A stretch of 35,408 nucleotides of DNA from an uncultured Caulobacteraceae bacterium (GTDB lineage Bacteria; Pseudomonadota; Alphaproteobacteria; Caulobacterales; Caulobacteraceae), in contig CALAEG010000374.1 of the NCBI GenBank assembly GCA_937890965.1, positions 1-35,408 of the forward strand, in the 5' to 3' direction. Under the pieces are notes generated by a model that was not told the DNA's origin, did not search any database, and saw only the letters and a program-made list of their open reading frames with translations. Position 1 is the first letter of the stretch, and the number at the start of each line of letters is the position of its first letter. The translations under genes were made by a program, and so were the position numbers. Below are positions 8,322 through 18,891 of this stretch, in pieces.

Positions 8322-10886
8322 ATGACCCAGATGCTGAGGCCTCCCTTCGTCTGGACGCCGCGCCAGGAGATCGATTCCAGCGGCGGGCGGCGCGTCTATC
8401 TGGGTCATGAGGGGCGGCCGTATGAGAAGAACCGCTGGTTCCTGTTCCGCAAGATCGTCGACCTGCCGGCCCAGCCTGACGCGGCGCCGGTCTCGATCAC
8501 CGTCGACGGCCGCTACATCCTCTACGTGAATGGTTCGCGGATCGGGCGGGGGCCGGTGCGGTGCAGCCCGCTCTATCAGCGCTATGACGATTACGATCTG
8601 ACGGGCGTGCTGCACGCCGGGCGCAACGTCGTCGCCGTCCTGGTCCACACCTATGGGACCGACACCGCCTTCTACGAGACGGTCAAGGGCATGTGGCACC
8701 CGACCTTCGGCGACGGCGGCCTCTGGGTCGATGGCGCGGTGGATGTGGGCGGCGAGAGGCTCGCCCTCAATACCGAGACCGGCTGGCGCTGCATCCAGAG
8801 CCAAGCCTGGACCCAGGACGTTCCGCAATCCAACCATTCGCTCGGCTTCATCGAGGATCTGGACGCCGAAAAGTTGGATGACGCGTGGCTGTCGGCGTCG
8901 TTCGATGACAGCGATTGGGATGAAGCGCGGCCGTTGGTGTCGGGCGGCGGAGGCCCGGAGGCCACCTATGGAGGCCTTCTCCAGCGGCCTTTCCCGACCC
9001 TGCTGCCGCGCGGCATCCCCATGCTTGAGGAGCGGCTCGAAGCGGCCAAGCGCATCGTCTGGATCAAGGGCTTGCAACCCGATCCCGAGCTCGACTTCTG
9101 GCGCCGGTCTTACGAAGAGCCGCTGGTCGAGGCGCCGGACAACGCGGTGACGCGGGCGGACGACTTGCTGAAGCTGGAGGGTGGCCAGACGGTGGTGCGC
9201 ACCGCGCCCGGCCGTGACGTCTCCATCCTGCTCGACTTCGGTCGCATCATGACCGGACGGCCGCGCATCGAGATCGAGGCCCGCGGCGGCGAGATCGTCG
9301 AGATCGCCTGCGCCGAGAGCCTGCCCGGCGAGTGGGGCACGGATGGCCCCGCGCCCGACGCCCGGATCAAGCCCAAGCCCTGGCTGGGCTCAGACGCACA
9401 CCTCTGCCGCTATCGCGCCAAGGCGGGCGTGCAGACCTTCGAGCGCTTCGAATGGTGCGCCATCCGCTGGGTGCAGCTCACCATCCGCAATGCGCCCCAA
9501 GGCCTGGTCATCCGCGGCTTTGGCGCCAACCTGGCCAACTATCCGGTGGAAGAGCGCGGGCGCTTCCAGTCCTCGGACGATTTCCTGAACCAGCTCTGGG
9601 CGACCGGCGCCTACACCTTGCGTCAATGCATGCACGACGCCTGGGAGGACTGCCCCAGCCGCGAACAGCGCCAGTGGCTAGGCGATGTGACGGTGGAGAA
9701 CCTGGTCGGCCACGCCGCCTTCGGGCCGTGCGTCGCGCCGCTGAACGCCAAATACCTCGCCCAGGTGGCGGAGAGCCAGCGGCCGGACGGCCTCACCCAG
9801 ATGTTCGCTCCGGGCGACCACCGCACCAACGGCCTTTTGATCCCCGACTGGACCCTGCAGTGGATCCTGACCGCCGGCGACCACCTCGACTATACGGGCG
9901 ACCTGGAGACCGTCGAGGCGGTCTTCCCGTCGATCCTGAAGGCCCTGGCATGGTTCGAGCGGCTGATCGGGCCGTCGGGCCTGGTCGCCGACATGCCCTA
10001 TTGGCACTTCATGGACTGGGCCGGGGTCGGTCGCGAAGGCGAGGCCGGGGCCCTGAACGCCCAACTTGCCGGGTCCTTCCGTGTCGCGGCCAAACTGGCG
10101 CGCGCGCTCGGCTGGGAGCGCGCCGCCGAGCGCTGCGCCGCCAGGGCCCATTCCCTTGCCCGCGCGCTGAACGGGCGGCACTGGGACGACCGTCGTGGCG
10201 CCTATGTCGACATCGTCGATCCGGTCTCCGGCGCCCAGGACCTGCGCATGTCGCAGCACGCCAATGCCGCGATGGCGCTCTGGGGCGAGGCGCCGGCCGA
10301 TCGCATCCGCCGGGCGCTGGACCGCATCAGCGACTCCAGCCGGTTGACCTTCACGCCTGGCCCGCCGATCGCACCGCATGGCCAGACGCTGGAGCCCGAG
10401 GGCGGCGTGGTGCTGGCCAACACCTTCTACAGCCACTTCGTCTATGAGGCCCTTGGCCAGCACGGCCGCTTCGGCGAGGCGCTGCGGCTGATGCACGAGC
10501 GGTTCGGGCCGATGTTGGCGCGCGGCGCGACCACGCTCTGGGAAAGCTTCGAGCCCACCGCCAGCCTGTGCCACGGCTTCTCCGCCTCGCCGACGCACCA
10601 ACTTTCCCGAAGGATGCTTGGCGTCTCGCCGGGCCAGCCGGGTTTCGCCGAGATCAGCGTTGCGCCCGACCTGGCCGGCCTGGATCACGCCGAGGGTGTG
10701 GTTCCAACCGCGCGCGGCGATGTCGAGGTCAGGCTGGAGCGCGACGGCGACGGCTTTGTCGCCCAGGTTCGCACCCCCGCCGGCGTGCCCACCCAACTGC
10801 GCGCCGCGCCCGGGCTGAAGGCGGCCGGAGCGACCAAGGCTACCGGAGTCGGCGCCTGGGAGGCCCGCTTCATTCGCGCCGGTTGA
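8322..10886 (+). CDS. glycoside hydrolase family 78, alpha-L-rhamnosidase
   Basis: MHDAWEDCPSREQRQWLGD catalytic-region motif, YILYVNGSRIGRGPVR and FDDSDWDEARPL N-terminal beta domain, ATTLWESFEP. ATG at 8322 preferred over the 8238 start in the ORF track. Confidence 0.9.
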   Translation: MTQMLRPPFVWTPRQEIDSSGGRRVYLGHEGRPYEKNRWFLFRKIVDLPAQPDAAPVSITVDGRYILYVNGSRIGRGPVRCSPLYQRYDDYDLTGVLHAGRNVVAVLVHTYGTDTAFYETVKGMWHPTFGDGGLWVDGAVDVGGERLALNTETGWRCIQSQAWTQDVPQSNHSLGFIEDLDAEKLDDAWLSASFDDSDWDEARPLVSGGGGPEATYGGLLQRPFPTLLPRGIPMLEERLEAAKRIVWIKGLQPDPELDFWRRSYEEPLVEAPDNAVTRADDLLKLEGGQTVVRTAPGRDVSILLDFGRIMTGRPRIEIEARGGEIVEIACAESLPGEWGTDGPAPDARIKPKPWLGSDAHLCRYRAKAGVQTFERFEWCAIRWVQLTIRNAPQGLVIRGFGANLANYPVEERGRFQSSDDFLNQLWATGAYTLRQCMHDAWEDCPSREQRQWLGDVTVENLVGHAAFGPCVAPLNAKYLAQVAESQRPDGLTQMFAPGDHRTNGLLIPDWTLQWILTAGDHLDYTGDLETVEAVFPSILKALAWFERLIGPSGLVADMPYWHFMDWAGVGREGEAGALNAQLAGSFRVAAKLARALGWERAAERCAARAHSLARALNGRHWDDRRGAYVDIVDPVSGAQDLRMSQHANAAMALWGEAPADRIRRALDRISDSSRLTFTPGPPIAPHGQTLEPEGGVVLANTFYSHFVYEALGQHGRFGEALRLMHERFGPMLARGATTLWESFEPTASLCHGFSASPTHQLSRRMLGVSPGQPGFAEISVAPDLAGLDHAEGVVPTARGDVEVRLERDGDGFVAQVRTPAGVPTQLRAAPGLKAAGATKATGVGAWEARFIRAG

Positions 10887-10947
10887 AACCGCCCCGCCGC
10901 TGGCCCTATCCTAAGGGCCAAAGCGCAGAAAAGCTGGAGGACGTCCC

Positions 10948-12138
10948 GTGGCCTACGTGCAGGACCAGATCGTTCACGACGCCGACTCCCACCTGATGGA
11001 GTTGCCGGACTGCCTCGATCCCTATTTCGCCGCCAAGATGCTGGCGCGCTACCACGCCCTGCCCATCTACAAGCACAAGCTGGGCAAGCCCGGCTGGGCC
11101 GAGGCCGCGCGCCGCCAGCACGAGGACCCGGACTTCCGCGCCGGGGCGGAGGAAAACATCCTGCTGCGCAAGAACCAGGCGGCGCTTGGCGCCTTCCGCT
11201 CCGACGACCGCCCGAAAGCCATCGACTATCTGGGCTTCGCCAGCCAGCTGGTCTTCACCACCTTCTGCCTTGGCAATTTCCAGCTCGAATACGGCGATGA
11301 CGTCGACCTGGCCTATGCCGCCGCCACCGCGCACAACCGGATGATGACCGACTTCTGTTCGGTGGACCGGCGGCTGCTGGCCACCGGCTATGTGCCGCTG
11401 ATGGATTTCGAACGCGCCGCCCAGGCCACGAAAGAGGCCATCGAATTGGGCGCCAAGGCCATCCTGATCGCCTCGCGCTGCCCCAAGGGCCACTCGCCCA
11501 GCCACATCGGCTTCGATCCGGTCTGGGCCCAGGCGCACGAGGCCGGCCTGCCGATCCTGTTCCACGTCGGCGGCGAGGAGAAGCTGAACCCCGACTATTT
11601 CGAAAACGGGCTGCCGCGGGTGAAGGACTTCCACGGCGGCGAGGAGAACTTCACCTCGGTCTCCTTCATGCCCATCCCCAATTCGGTGATGCAGACCCTG
11701 GCCTGCCTGATCATCGACGGGGTGATGGATCGGTTTCCGAAGCTGAAGTTCGGCGCCATCGAGCTGGGCGCCTCCTGGGTGCCGAGCTGGATGCGGTTTA
11801 TGGATTCCTCGCACCAGGCCTTCTTCAAGAACGAGGAGCGGCTGCACCGGCTCTCGGCCGCGCCCAGCGAGATCGTCCGCCGCCAGGTGCGCGTGACCCC
11901 CTATCCGCACGAGGATGCCGGCTGGATCATCGCCAACTCCGGCGACGACATCTGTCTCTTCTCGTCGGATTTTCCGCACGTCGAGGGCGGCCGCAATCCG
12001 CTGAAGCGCTTCAACGATTCGCTGGCCGGCACGCCCCAGCCGGCGGTGGATCGCTTCTACCGCGAAAACTTCATCGACCTGATGGGCCGAGGTCTGGCGG
12101 CCGATCTCCGGCGCCCGGCGCATCTGGTCGCGGCCTGA
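10948..12138 (+). CDS. amidohydrolase-2 family protein
   Basis: HDADSHLMELP start, PILFHVGGEEKLN, DDICLFSSDFPHVEGGRNP. GTG start. Confidence 0.85.
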   Translation: MAYVQDQIVHDADSHLMELPDCLDPYFAAKMLARYHALPIYKHKLGKPGWAEAARRQHEDPDFRAGAEENILLRKNQAALGAFRSDDRPKAIDYLGFASQLVFTTFCLGNFQLEYGDDVDLAYAAATAHNRMMTDFCSVDRRLLATGYVPLMDFERAAQATKEAIELGAKAILIASRCPKGHSPSHIGFDPVWAQAHEAGLPILFHVGGEEKLNPDYFENGLPRVKDFHGGEENFTSVSFMPIPNSVMQTLACLIIDGVMDRFPKLKFGAIELGASWVPSWMRFMDSSHQAFFKNEERLHRLSAAPSEIVRRQVRVTPYPHEDAGWIIANSGDDICLFSSDFPHVEGGRNPLKRFNDSLAGTPQPAVDRFYRENFIDLMGRGLAADLRRPAHLVAA

Positions 12139-12142
12139 AACA

Positions 12143-12291
12143 CCTCTCCTGGAAGGGGAGAGGGAGGGGGCCGCGCCGAAGGCAGCGGGAGGGTGAGGGG
12201 TTACGGCCTCTCAGATTCATCCTGAAACGGCGTACGCCCTCATCCTCCCACGCGCGAGGCGCGTGGGCCCTCCTTCTCCCCACGGGAGAAG
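12143..12291. repeat. REPIN-like doublet: two inverted REP-type palindromic units around a 34-nt spacer
   Basis: Unit A 12143-12200 CCTCTCCTGGAAGGGGAGAGG...GGGAGGGTGAGGGG; unit B 12235-12291, reverse complement CTTCTCCCGTGGGGAGAAGGAGGGCCCACGCGCCTCGCGCGTGGGAGGATGAGGGCG. Confidence 0.75.
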
Positions 12292-12309
12292 TCTGGAGAC
12301 GACCGCCGA

Positions 12310-13914
12310 ATGTCTGCTGACGACTCCTTTGGCGAATACGACTTCATCATTGTTGGCGCCGGCTCGGCGGGGTGCGTGCTGGCCAATCGGTTGAGCGCCG
12401 ATCCGCGCCATCGGGTGCTGCTACTCGAGGCCGGGGGGCATGACCGGCTGTTCTGGGTGCATGTGCCGATCGGCTATCTCTATACCCAAGGCAAGCCGCG
12501 CACCGACTGGTGCTTCTCGACCGTCGAAGAGGCCGGGCTCGGCGGCCGGGCGCTGAAATATCCGCGCGGCAAGCTGCTGGGCGGCTCGTCCTCGATCAAT
12601 GGCATGATCTACATGCGCGGCCAGGCGGCCGATTACGACCATTGGCGCCAGCTCGGCCTGAGCGGCTGGGGCTGGGACGACGTGCTGCCGCTCTTTCGCC
12701 GATCCGAGGACTATTACGGTGGCGAAGACGAGATGCATGGCGCGGGCGGGCCGTTAAAGGTGGCGCGCCAGCGGCTGAGTTGGCCGATCCTCGACGCGTT
12801 CCGCGACGCGGCCGAACAGTGTGGGGTGCCGAAGACCGCCGACTTCAATCGCGGCGACAATTTCGGCAGCGCCCTGTTCGATGTGAACCAGTATGGCGGC
12901 CTGCGCTGGAGCGCGGCGCGCGGATTCCTAAGGCCGGTCATCAAGCGTCCCAATCTGAGGGTTGTGACCGGCGCGCAAGTCGAGTGCGTCCTGCTGGATC
13001 AGGGCAGCGCGCGCGGCGTGCGTTTCCGCCTGAACGGCCGCGTCGTCGAAGCGAGCGCCAAGGCCGAGGTGATCCTGGCCGCCGGCGCGATCGGCTCGCC
13101 GCACCTCCTGCAGCTCAGCGGGATCGGGCCGGGCGCGCTCCTGCAGCGCCATGGCGTCGCGGTTGTGAAGGACGCGCCAGGCGTCGGCGCCAACCTGCAG
13201 GACCATCTGCAGATCCGCACCGTCTACAAGACCTCGGGCGGCACGCTGAACAGCCGCGCCGCCAGCCTGTTCGGCAAGGCGATGATCGGGCTGGAATACG
13301 GTCTTTTCCGCACCGGCCCGATGTCGATGGCGCCGAGCCAGCTTGGCATGTTCGCCTATTCGTCGGACCGGCACGTGACGCCGAACCTGGAATATCACGT
13401 CCAGCCGCTCAGCCTCGACGCCTTCGGCGAGCCCCTGCACACCTTCGACGCCCTGACCGCCTCGGTCTGCAACATCCGGCCGCGTAGCCGAGGCGATGTG
13501 ACCCTGCTCAGCCCCGATGCGCGCGTGGCGCCGGCGATCCGGCCCAACTATCTGGCTAACCCGGCCGACCAGGCCGTGGCCCTGGAGGCCATCGCTCTGA
13601 CCCGCCGCATTTGCGCCGCGCCGGGTCTGATGGATTATCATCCGGATGAATATCGCCCCGGTGCCGCAGTGACCGACCCGGCCGAACTGCTGGCCGCCAT
13701 CGGCCGCATCGCCACCACCATCTTCCATCCGGTCGGCACCTGCCGCATGGGCGTGGACGACGACGCGGTGGTGGACGGCGCGCTGCGGATGCGCGGCTTT
13801 ACGGGCCTGCGCGTCGCCGACGCCTCGGTCATGCCGACCATCACCTCGGGCAACACCAACGCGCCAACGGTCATGATAGCGGAGAAGGCGGCGGAGATGG
13901 TCCTGGCAGTCTGA
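12310..13914 (+). CDS. GMC-family FAD-dependent oxidoreductase (choline dehydrogenase-like)
   Basis: [72 protein letters not shown]-terminal [17 protein letters not shown]. Confidence 0.93.
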   Translation: MSADDSFGEYDFIIVGAGSAGCVLANRLSADPRHRVLLLEAGGHDRLFWVHVPIGYLYTQGKPRTDWCFSTVEEAGLGGRALKYPRGKLLGGSSSINGMIYMRGQAADYDHWRQLGLSGWGWDDVLPLFRRSEDYYGGEDEMHGAGGPLKVARQRLSWPILDAFRDAAEQCGVPKTADFNRGDNFGSALFDVNQYGGLRWSAARGFLRPVIKRPNLRVVTGAQVECVLLDQGSARGVRFRLNGRVVEASAKAEVILAAGAIGSPHLLQLSGIGPGALLQRHGVAVVKDAPGVGANLQDHLQIRTVYKTSGGTLNSRAASLFGKAMIGLEYGLFRTGPMSMAPSQLGMFAYSSDRHVTPNLEYHVQPLSLDAFGEPLHTFDALTASVCNIRPRSRGDVTLLSPDARVAPAIRPNYLANPADQAVALEAIALTRRICAAPGLMDYHPDEYRPGAAVTDPAELLAAIGRIATTIFHPVGTCRMGVDDDAVVDGALRMRGFTGLRVADASVMPTITSGNTNAPTVMIAEKAAEMVLAV

Positions 13915-13987
13915 ACGCCGTTCACATAAAACTTGCGAGCTTCCCGTCCTCGCGGCATCCTCCCAATCTCTTCAAGGAGCGCTCGAG

Positions 13988-15112
13988 ATGGCCGACGGAA
14001 ACATCACCAAGGACAAGATGTATGGCGCGGTGGCGCCGGACGACTTCGAGTCCATGCTGGAGCTGGATCGCTACAACGCGCGCTCGACGGCCTTCGACAA
14101 GATCATCTCGGCCACCCACGACCACTTCTGGGACCCGCTCGACAAGAAGTACATCGACTTCGACGAGCCCTTCGACATGGAAAATGTCGCCATGGTTCCG
14201 GAAGAGCAGAACGGCATATTGAAGCTGCCTTACGTGGCCGAGAAGCTGGCCGATCCGAAGGAAAAGGTCCGCTTCATCAACTACATGCAGCTGTGGAACT
14301 TCTCCTCCATCCTGCATGGCGAACAGGGCGCGCTGAACCTCTCGGCCTCGCTCTGCCACGTGCTGTATGACCAGGGCGCGCAGGAATACGCCGCCAACCA
14401 GACACGCGAAGAGGCCCGCCACGTCACCGCCTTCGCCAAGTATATCAAGTCCCGCTGGGGCCGGCCGGTGCCGTGCGGCGCGGCGTTGAAGCAGCTCCTG
14501 GTCGAGATCATCGAGGCGCCGGAGGTCTATAAGAAGATCATCGGCATGCAGATGCTGGTCGAGGGCCTGGCCATGGGCGCCTTCGCCACCTTCTATCAAA
14601 AGCTGAACGATCCGCTCGGCCGCAAGCTGATGCAGCTGGTGATGACCGACGAGGCCTTCCACCACAAGTTCGGCAAGATCTGGGCCGACCGCACCATTCC
14701 CAAGCTCAGCGAATCCGAGCGCAACATGGTTGAGGACTGGTCGGCCCATTGCGCCCAGAGCCTGTTGTTCAACCAGGGCTCTCCGGTGCAGCAACAGGCG
14801 ATCTTCAGCGAGTTCGATCTCGATCCGGAGCGGGTGATGGCCGACATGGTGGAGCGTCGCAAGCATCGCGATCCGACCATGCGCTTCCGCGGCGAGACCA
14901 ATATCTTCCGGGTGCTGATCAAGACGCTGCTGAACGCGGGCCTGATCACCAATCGGACGATGAGCTTCTATGCGGCCTATGTCGACATGGATGAACTGCG
15001 CGCCGAAGGCGACCGGATGGTCGGCGACGACATCGCCGAGGACGGGATCCGCTATCTGCAGGCGATCAATTTTAAGGACCGCGCCAAGGTCGATCTCGTC
15101 GCCGCCGAGTAG
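13988..15112 (+). CDS. ferritin-like di-iron-carboxylate protein
   Basis: Helical protein with E...ExxH...E...ExxH spacing: LHGEQ, EEARHV, LVEGLAMG, TDEAFHHKF. Confidence 0.75.
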   Translation: MADGNITKDKMYGAVAPDDFESMLELDRYNARSTAFDKIISATHDHFWDPLDKKYIDFDEPFDMENVAMVPEEQNGILKLPYVAEKLADPKEKVRFINYMQLWNFSSILHGEQGALNLSASLCHVLYDQGAQEYAANQTREEARHVTAFAKYIKSRWGRPVPCGAALKQLLVEIIEAPEVYKKIIGMQMLVEGLAMGAFATFYQKLNDPLGRKLMQLVMTDEAFHHKFGKIWADRTIPKLSESERNMVEDWSAHCAQSLLFNQGSPVQQQAIFSEFDLDPERVMADMVERRKHRDPTMRFRGETNIFRVLIKTLLNAGLITNRTMSFYAAYVDMDELRAEGDRMVGDDIAEDGIRYLQAINFKDRAKVDLVAAE

Positions 15113-15125
15113 AGTAATCTAACCG

Positions 15126-16235
15126 ATGAAAACCCGCGCCGCGGTCGCCTTCGAGGCCGCCAAGCCGCTTGAGATCGTCGAACTCGACCTTGACGGCCCG
15201 CGCGCCGGCGAGGTCCTGGTTGAGATCAAGGCCACCGGAATCTGCCACACCGACGACTATACCTTGTCGGGCCTGGATTCGGAGGGCCTGTTTCCCTCCG
15301 TGCTCGGTCATGAGGGCGCCGGCGTGGTGGTCGAAGTCGGCGCTGGCGTTACTTCGGTCAAGCCCGGCGACCACGTCATTCCGCTGTACACACCGGAATG
15401 TCGACAGTGCAAGTCCTGTTTGTCGAGGAAAACCAATCTGTGTACGGCGATACGCGCCACCCAGGGTCGCGGCGTCATGCCGGACGGGACCTCGCGGTTT
15501 TCGTACAAGGGCCAGACCGTCCATCACTATATGGGCTGCTCGACCTTTTCGAACTTCACCGTCCTGCCCGAGATCGCCGTGGCCAAGGTCCGTGACGACG
15601 CTCCCTTCGACAAGATCTGCTACATCGGCTGCGGCGTCACCACCGGCGTCGGCGCGGTGATCAACACCGCCAAGGTCGAGCCTGGCGCCAACGCTGTGGT
15701 CTTCGGCCTGGGCGGCATCGGGCTGAATGTGGTCCAGGGTCTGCGTCTAGCCGGCGCCGACATGATCGTCGGCGTCGATCTGAACCCGGATCGAAGGGCC
15801 TGGGGCGAGCGGTTCGGCATGACCCATTTCGTCAACCCGAAGGACATCGCCGGCGACGTGGTGGCGCATCTGGTCGAGCTGACCGGTGGCGGAGCCGACT
15901 ACACCTTCGACTGCACCGGCAATGTGACGGTGATGCGCCAAGCGCTGGAGGCCTGCCACCGCGGCTGGGGCGAGAGCGTGGTCATCGGGGTCGCGCCCGC
16001 TGGCGCCGAGATCGCCACACGGCCATTCCAGCTGGTCACCGGCCGGGTCTGGCGCGGCACCGCCTTCGGCGGGGCGCGCGGCCGCACCGACGTTCCGAAG
16101 ATCGTCGACTGGTACATGGGCGGCAAGATCGAGATCGACCCGATGATCACCCATACCCTGACGCTGGAGCGCATCAACGAGGCTTTCGAGCTGATGCACA
16201 GCGGCGAGAGCATCCGCTCGGTGGTGGTTTACTAG
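15126..16235 (+). CDS. frmA: class III alcohol dehydrogenase / S-(hydroxymethyl)glutathione dehydrogenase
   Basis: [49 protein letters not shown] zinc loop, [57 protein letters not shown]. Confidence 0.9.
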   Translation: MKTRAAVAFEAAKPLEIVELDLDGPRAGEVLVEIKATGICHTDDYTLSGLDSEGLFPSVLGHEGAGVVVEVGAGVTSVKPGDHVIPLYTPECRQCKSCLSRKTNLCTAIRATQGRGVMPDGTSRFSYKGQTVHHYMGCSTFSNFTVLPEIAVAKVRDDAPFDKICYIGCGVTTGVGAVINTAKVEPGANAVVFGLGGIGLNVVQGLRLAGADMIVGVDLNPDRRAWGERFGMTHFVNPKDIAGDVVAHLVELTGGGADYTFDCTGNVTVMRQALEACHRGWGESVVIGVAPAGAEIATRPFQLVTGRVWRGTAFGGARGRTDVPKIVDWYMGGKIEIDPMITHTLTLERINEAFELMHSGESIRSVVVY

Positions 16236-16238
16236 GCT

Positions 16239-16523
16239 CTATTTGTTGGCCGGAGCCGCCGCGGCGGGCGCGGCCGGGGCCGGAGCCCCAGACCGGGCCG
16301 CGCGCGCGGCGATGGCAGCCTTGCAGCCGGTGGAAAGCTGGTCGGCGTGGGTCTTCAAGCAGCTGCGGATTTGGCTGCGATCGACGTCGGCGCAGAACTG
16401 CTGGATGTCCGCCGCACAGGCCGCGCGGATGGACGGACGGCCCGAAGCGCCGCCGCCGCGATGACAGCCCGCGATGCTGACGGCGATGGTCAGAACGGCG
16501 ACGCTGGTGATCAGGGATTTCAT
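16239..16523 (-). CDS. small predicted lipoprotein with a cysteine-rich (GLG1-like) repeat
   Basis: Lipobox SIAGC after a hydrophobic signal; CAADIQQFCADVDRSQIRSCLKTHADQLSTGC; Ala/Pro tail. Confidence 0.75.
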   Translation of the reverse strand: MKSLITSVAVLTIAVSIAGCHRGGGASGRPSIRAACAADIQQFCADVDRSQIRSCLKTHADQLSTGCKAAIAARAARSGAPAPAAPAAAAPANK

Positions 16524-16655
16524 CTCGTTTCCTCGCTCTTATCGGTTTTCAGCTCAGGCCCAAGCGTATCCCAGAGCTCGATCGAGCCCGGCGGCTTTGG
16601 CGGGGGTTCGCACCGAGATCGACCCAATGTGCCGGCGGACTTCAGATCCAGCACA

Positions 16656-17039
16656 CTAGGCGGCGTTGGAGCGGTCGGCGGCCCTGGCCAGGGTCTTGGT
16701 CAGGCGCACGACCGCGCGGCGAACCTCGGGATCGGCGATCTTGGCGAAGGCGTCCAGAAGGTCGAAGGCGCCGGGCATGGCCAGGTGGCGGAACATTGGC
16801 TTTTCGGCCCGCGCCCCGTCTTCGCCGACCAGGGCGGCCACCGAGGTGTCAAGCGCGCCTGCGACCCTGACCAGGGTCGAGGCCGAGACGCGGTTATCGC
16901 CGCGCTCGTACTTCTGCACCTGCTGAAAGGTCAGCCCGAGCGCGGTGGCCAGCTTGGTCTGGCTCAGGCCTAGAAAGACCCGCCTGGCGCGAATGCGCGC
17001 GCCAACGTCGATGTCGATCGGATCCGGCGTCGCGGTCAT
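16656..17039 (-). CDS. XRE-family helix-turn-helix transcriptional regulator
   Basis: [51 protein letters not shown]. Confidence 0.9.
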   Translation of the reverse strand: MTATPDPIDIDVGARIRARRVFLGLSQTKLATALGLTFQQVQKYERGDNRVSASTLVRVAGALDTSVAALVGEDGARAEKPMFRHLAMPGAFDLLDAFAKIADPEVRRAVVRLTKTLARAADRSNAA

Positions 17040-17131
17040 GCGGCCTCGCTCGCGGGTGGAAGCGGCCCGTCCATTGAGACGGACGACTCAACCCTATGCG
17101 GGGCCGGCAAGCTCTGCAACGTGACGCAGCG

Positions 17132-17677
17132 TCAAGCCTGAACCAGCCGCAAACCGCGCCGGTGGTCGATCAACTCGTCGACCCGGCGAATCTGCACGAA
17201 AGGGGCGACCAGGGCGCGGGTGACGGTCTCGATCGCCTCCAGGCCCGAAGCGTTGGCCGCGTCCTGGCGAAAGGTATCTCCAATCAGGGTCACGGCGATG
17301 TCGTGGTCGTAAGCCGACAGCGCTGTGCCCAGCGAGGTCGAGGACAGTGACAGGCTCAGGATCACCAGCTCCAGCTCAGGCCCCTCCTTGATCGAGCGCC
17401 GGAACACGCGGTTGGAAAAGGCCGAGGCGCCGGTGCGGTAATAGACCGGCTCGCTGGGCAGCGGCTCCAGCCCGGTCAGCGGCTTGGTCGATCGGCCGGC
17501 CGTGTGCGGATAGACGTGACTCATCGTCCAGCCGGAGGTGCGGGCGTAGGTCAGCAGGCGGCGGCATCTGTCGATGCGCGTCTGCGTCTCCGCCGGCGGC
17601 GGTTCGGGCTGCTGGACGAGATCGAGGCAGACCAGATGGCGCGCCGCCTGCGCCTGGCCGGATCGGACATGAAACAT
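17132..17677 (-). CDS. isochorismatase-like cysteine hydrolase family protein
   Basis: HLVCLDLVQQP, CRRLLTYARTSGWTMSHVYPHT, VILSLSLSSTSLGTALSAYDHDIAVTLIGDTF fold pattern. Confidence 0.65.
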   Translation of the reverse strand: MFHVRSGQAQAARHLVCLDLVQQPEPPPAETQTRIDRCRRLLTYARTSGWTMSHVYPHTAGRSTKPLTGLEPLPSEPVYYRTGASAFSNRVFRRSIKEGPELELVILSLSLSSTSLGTALSAYDHDIAVTLIGDTFRQDAANASGLEAIETVTRALVAPFVQIRRVDELIDHRRGLRLVQA

Positions 17678-17683
17678 GATGGG

Positions 17684-18304
17684 TTACGCGCAGGCCTGTT
17701 CAGGGGGGCGGATGGCCGATCGATCGAGCACGCCCGGACGGTCCCACTCGCCTTCCGGCCGCAGCAGGACGAACGGATCGGCGTCGATGGTGACGGCGTC
17801 CTTCGGGGGAGTGAGGGTGAACTCCATCTCGACATAGTCGTAGTCGGAGAAGGAGAAGGTCGGGCGGCCGGGACGCACCCAGCCGCCGAAATGGCGCTTC
17901 CAGAACGGCGTCAACCGCATCTGGGCGTGGCCCATCAGCGTGCGATAGCCCTTGGCCTCGGCCAGGTCGAACGCCGCCCGCGCCAGCAGCATCAGGCCCG
18001 GTCCGCCGCGATATTCCTTGCGGATGGCCAGCCGCTCCAGCTTGGCGAAATCGGCGAACCAGCGCATCCGCACCACCCCGACGGGCTCAGTCCCAGCGCG
18101 CAGCATCAGGTGGGTGGCGCCGGCGAAATCGTTGCCGTCGAACTCTTCGTCATACGGACAGACCTGCTCGCCCATATAGACCAGCGCGCGCACCGCCATG
18201 ACCTGGGCCATGTCGTTCAGCGTGCGGGCGACGCTCACCCGCATTGAAGGCGCGGGCGCCCGCGCCGGCCGCTGGGCCAACAGCGGTTTGACCAGGGCGT
18301 TCAT
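17684..18304 (-). CDS. GNAT-fold N-acyltransferase (FeeM/AHL-synthase-like appearance)
   Basis: VMAVRALVYMGEQVCPYDEEFDGNDFAGATHLMLRAGTEPVGVVRMRWFADFAKLERLAIRKEYRGGPGLMLLARAAFDLAEAKGYRTLMGHAQ. Confidence 0.75.
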   Translation of the reverse strand: MNALVKPLLAQRPARAPAPSMRVSVARTLNDMAQVMAVRALVYMGEQVCPYDEEFDGNDFAGATHLMLRAGTEPVGVVRMRWFADFAKLERLAIRKEYRGGPGLMLLARAAFDLAEAKGYRTLMGHAQMRLTPFWKRHFGGWVRPGRPTFSFSDYDYVEMEFTLTPPKDAVTIDADPFVLLRPEGEWDRPGVLDRSAIRPPEQACA

Positions 18305-18891
18305 GCGGCGACGGCCGGCAGGCGCTGATTGAGCGGTTCGATCCAGAGCAGGTCCGAAGTCGAACCGGGCACTGGCTTGAATCCTATCCGCTCGACGACC
18401 AGCCGGCGTCCCGCCTCGGTCGCCACCCTGCCGAAGAAGGCAAGATGGGGAATTGAGTCGCGGACCATGATCCCAAGCGCGTCCATCATTCGCTTGGCCG
18501 CCGGATGGTTGGAGGCGGCGATGCCCCAGGCATAGACGCCCGCCGGCTCATGGTCGCGACGCGCGACGTGGCCGACGGCGGGCTCGAGGGCGTCGAAGTC
18601 ATCGGCGCAAACCGCCTTGAGGCCGCGCTCGCTCAGCAGCACGAGGGCGACCACACCCGTCAGCTCGCCGTTTTCCCGATACACGAACAGTCCCGAACCG
18701 GTCCGGACATGAACCCGGCCAAGCGCGTGAGCAGAGGCTATCTTTCCGCCGATCAATCGCTCGGCAAAGGCATGCGCCTCAACGAGTTCACGGGGTTCGG
18801 CCGGCAAGATTTCGAGTCCGGTGAAGGCGGCGCGAATGGACGCCACGGTCGGCGATAGCTTAGTCTCGGATTTGGGGCCGCTGTGTCGCAT
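18301..18891 (-). CDS. uncharacterised protein, possibly degenerate GNAT fold
   Basis: FVYRENGELTGVVALVLLSERG...GVYAWGIAASNHPAAKRMMDALG...; stop overlaps the next gene's start (TCAT on +). Confidence 0.7.
   Translation of the reverse strand: MRHSGPKSETKLSPTVASIRAAFTGLEILPAEPRELVEAHAFAERLIGGKIASAHALGRVHVRTGSGLFVYRENGELTGVVALVLLSERGLKAVCADDFDALEPAVGHVARRDHEPAGVYAWGIAASNHPAAKRMMDALGIMVRDSIPHLAFFGRVATEAGRRLVVERIGFKPVPGSTSDLLWIEPLNQRLPAVAA

Noticed and set aside
9678-10796. 372-aa minus-strand ORF within the rhamnosidase gene
   Set aside because: High-GC shadow frame without domain features.
532-10886. Sulfated-polysaccharide utilisation locus (sulfatase plus GH78 plus sugar operon)
   Set aside because: The sulfatase is separated by a methyltransferase, lacks the GATCA motif and has PMH-like features; no polysaccharide lyase, SusC/D or transporter is present.
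12143-12291. CRISPR or tandem-repeat array
   Set aside because: Only two inverted, non-identical palindromic units; no regularly spaced direct repeats here or elsewhere in the window.
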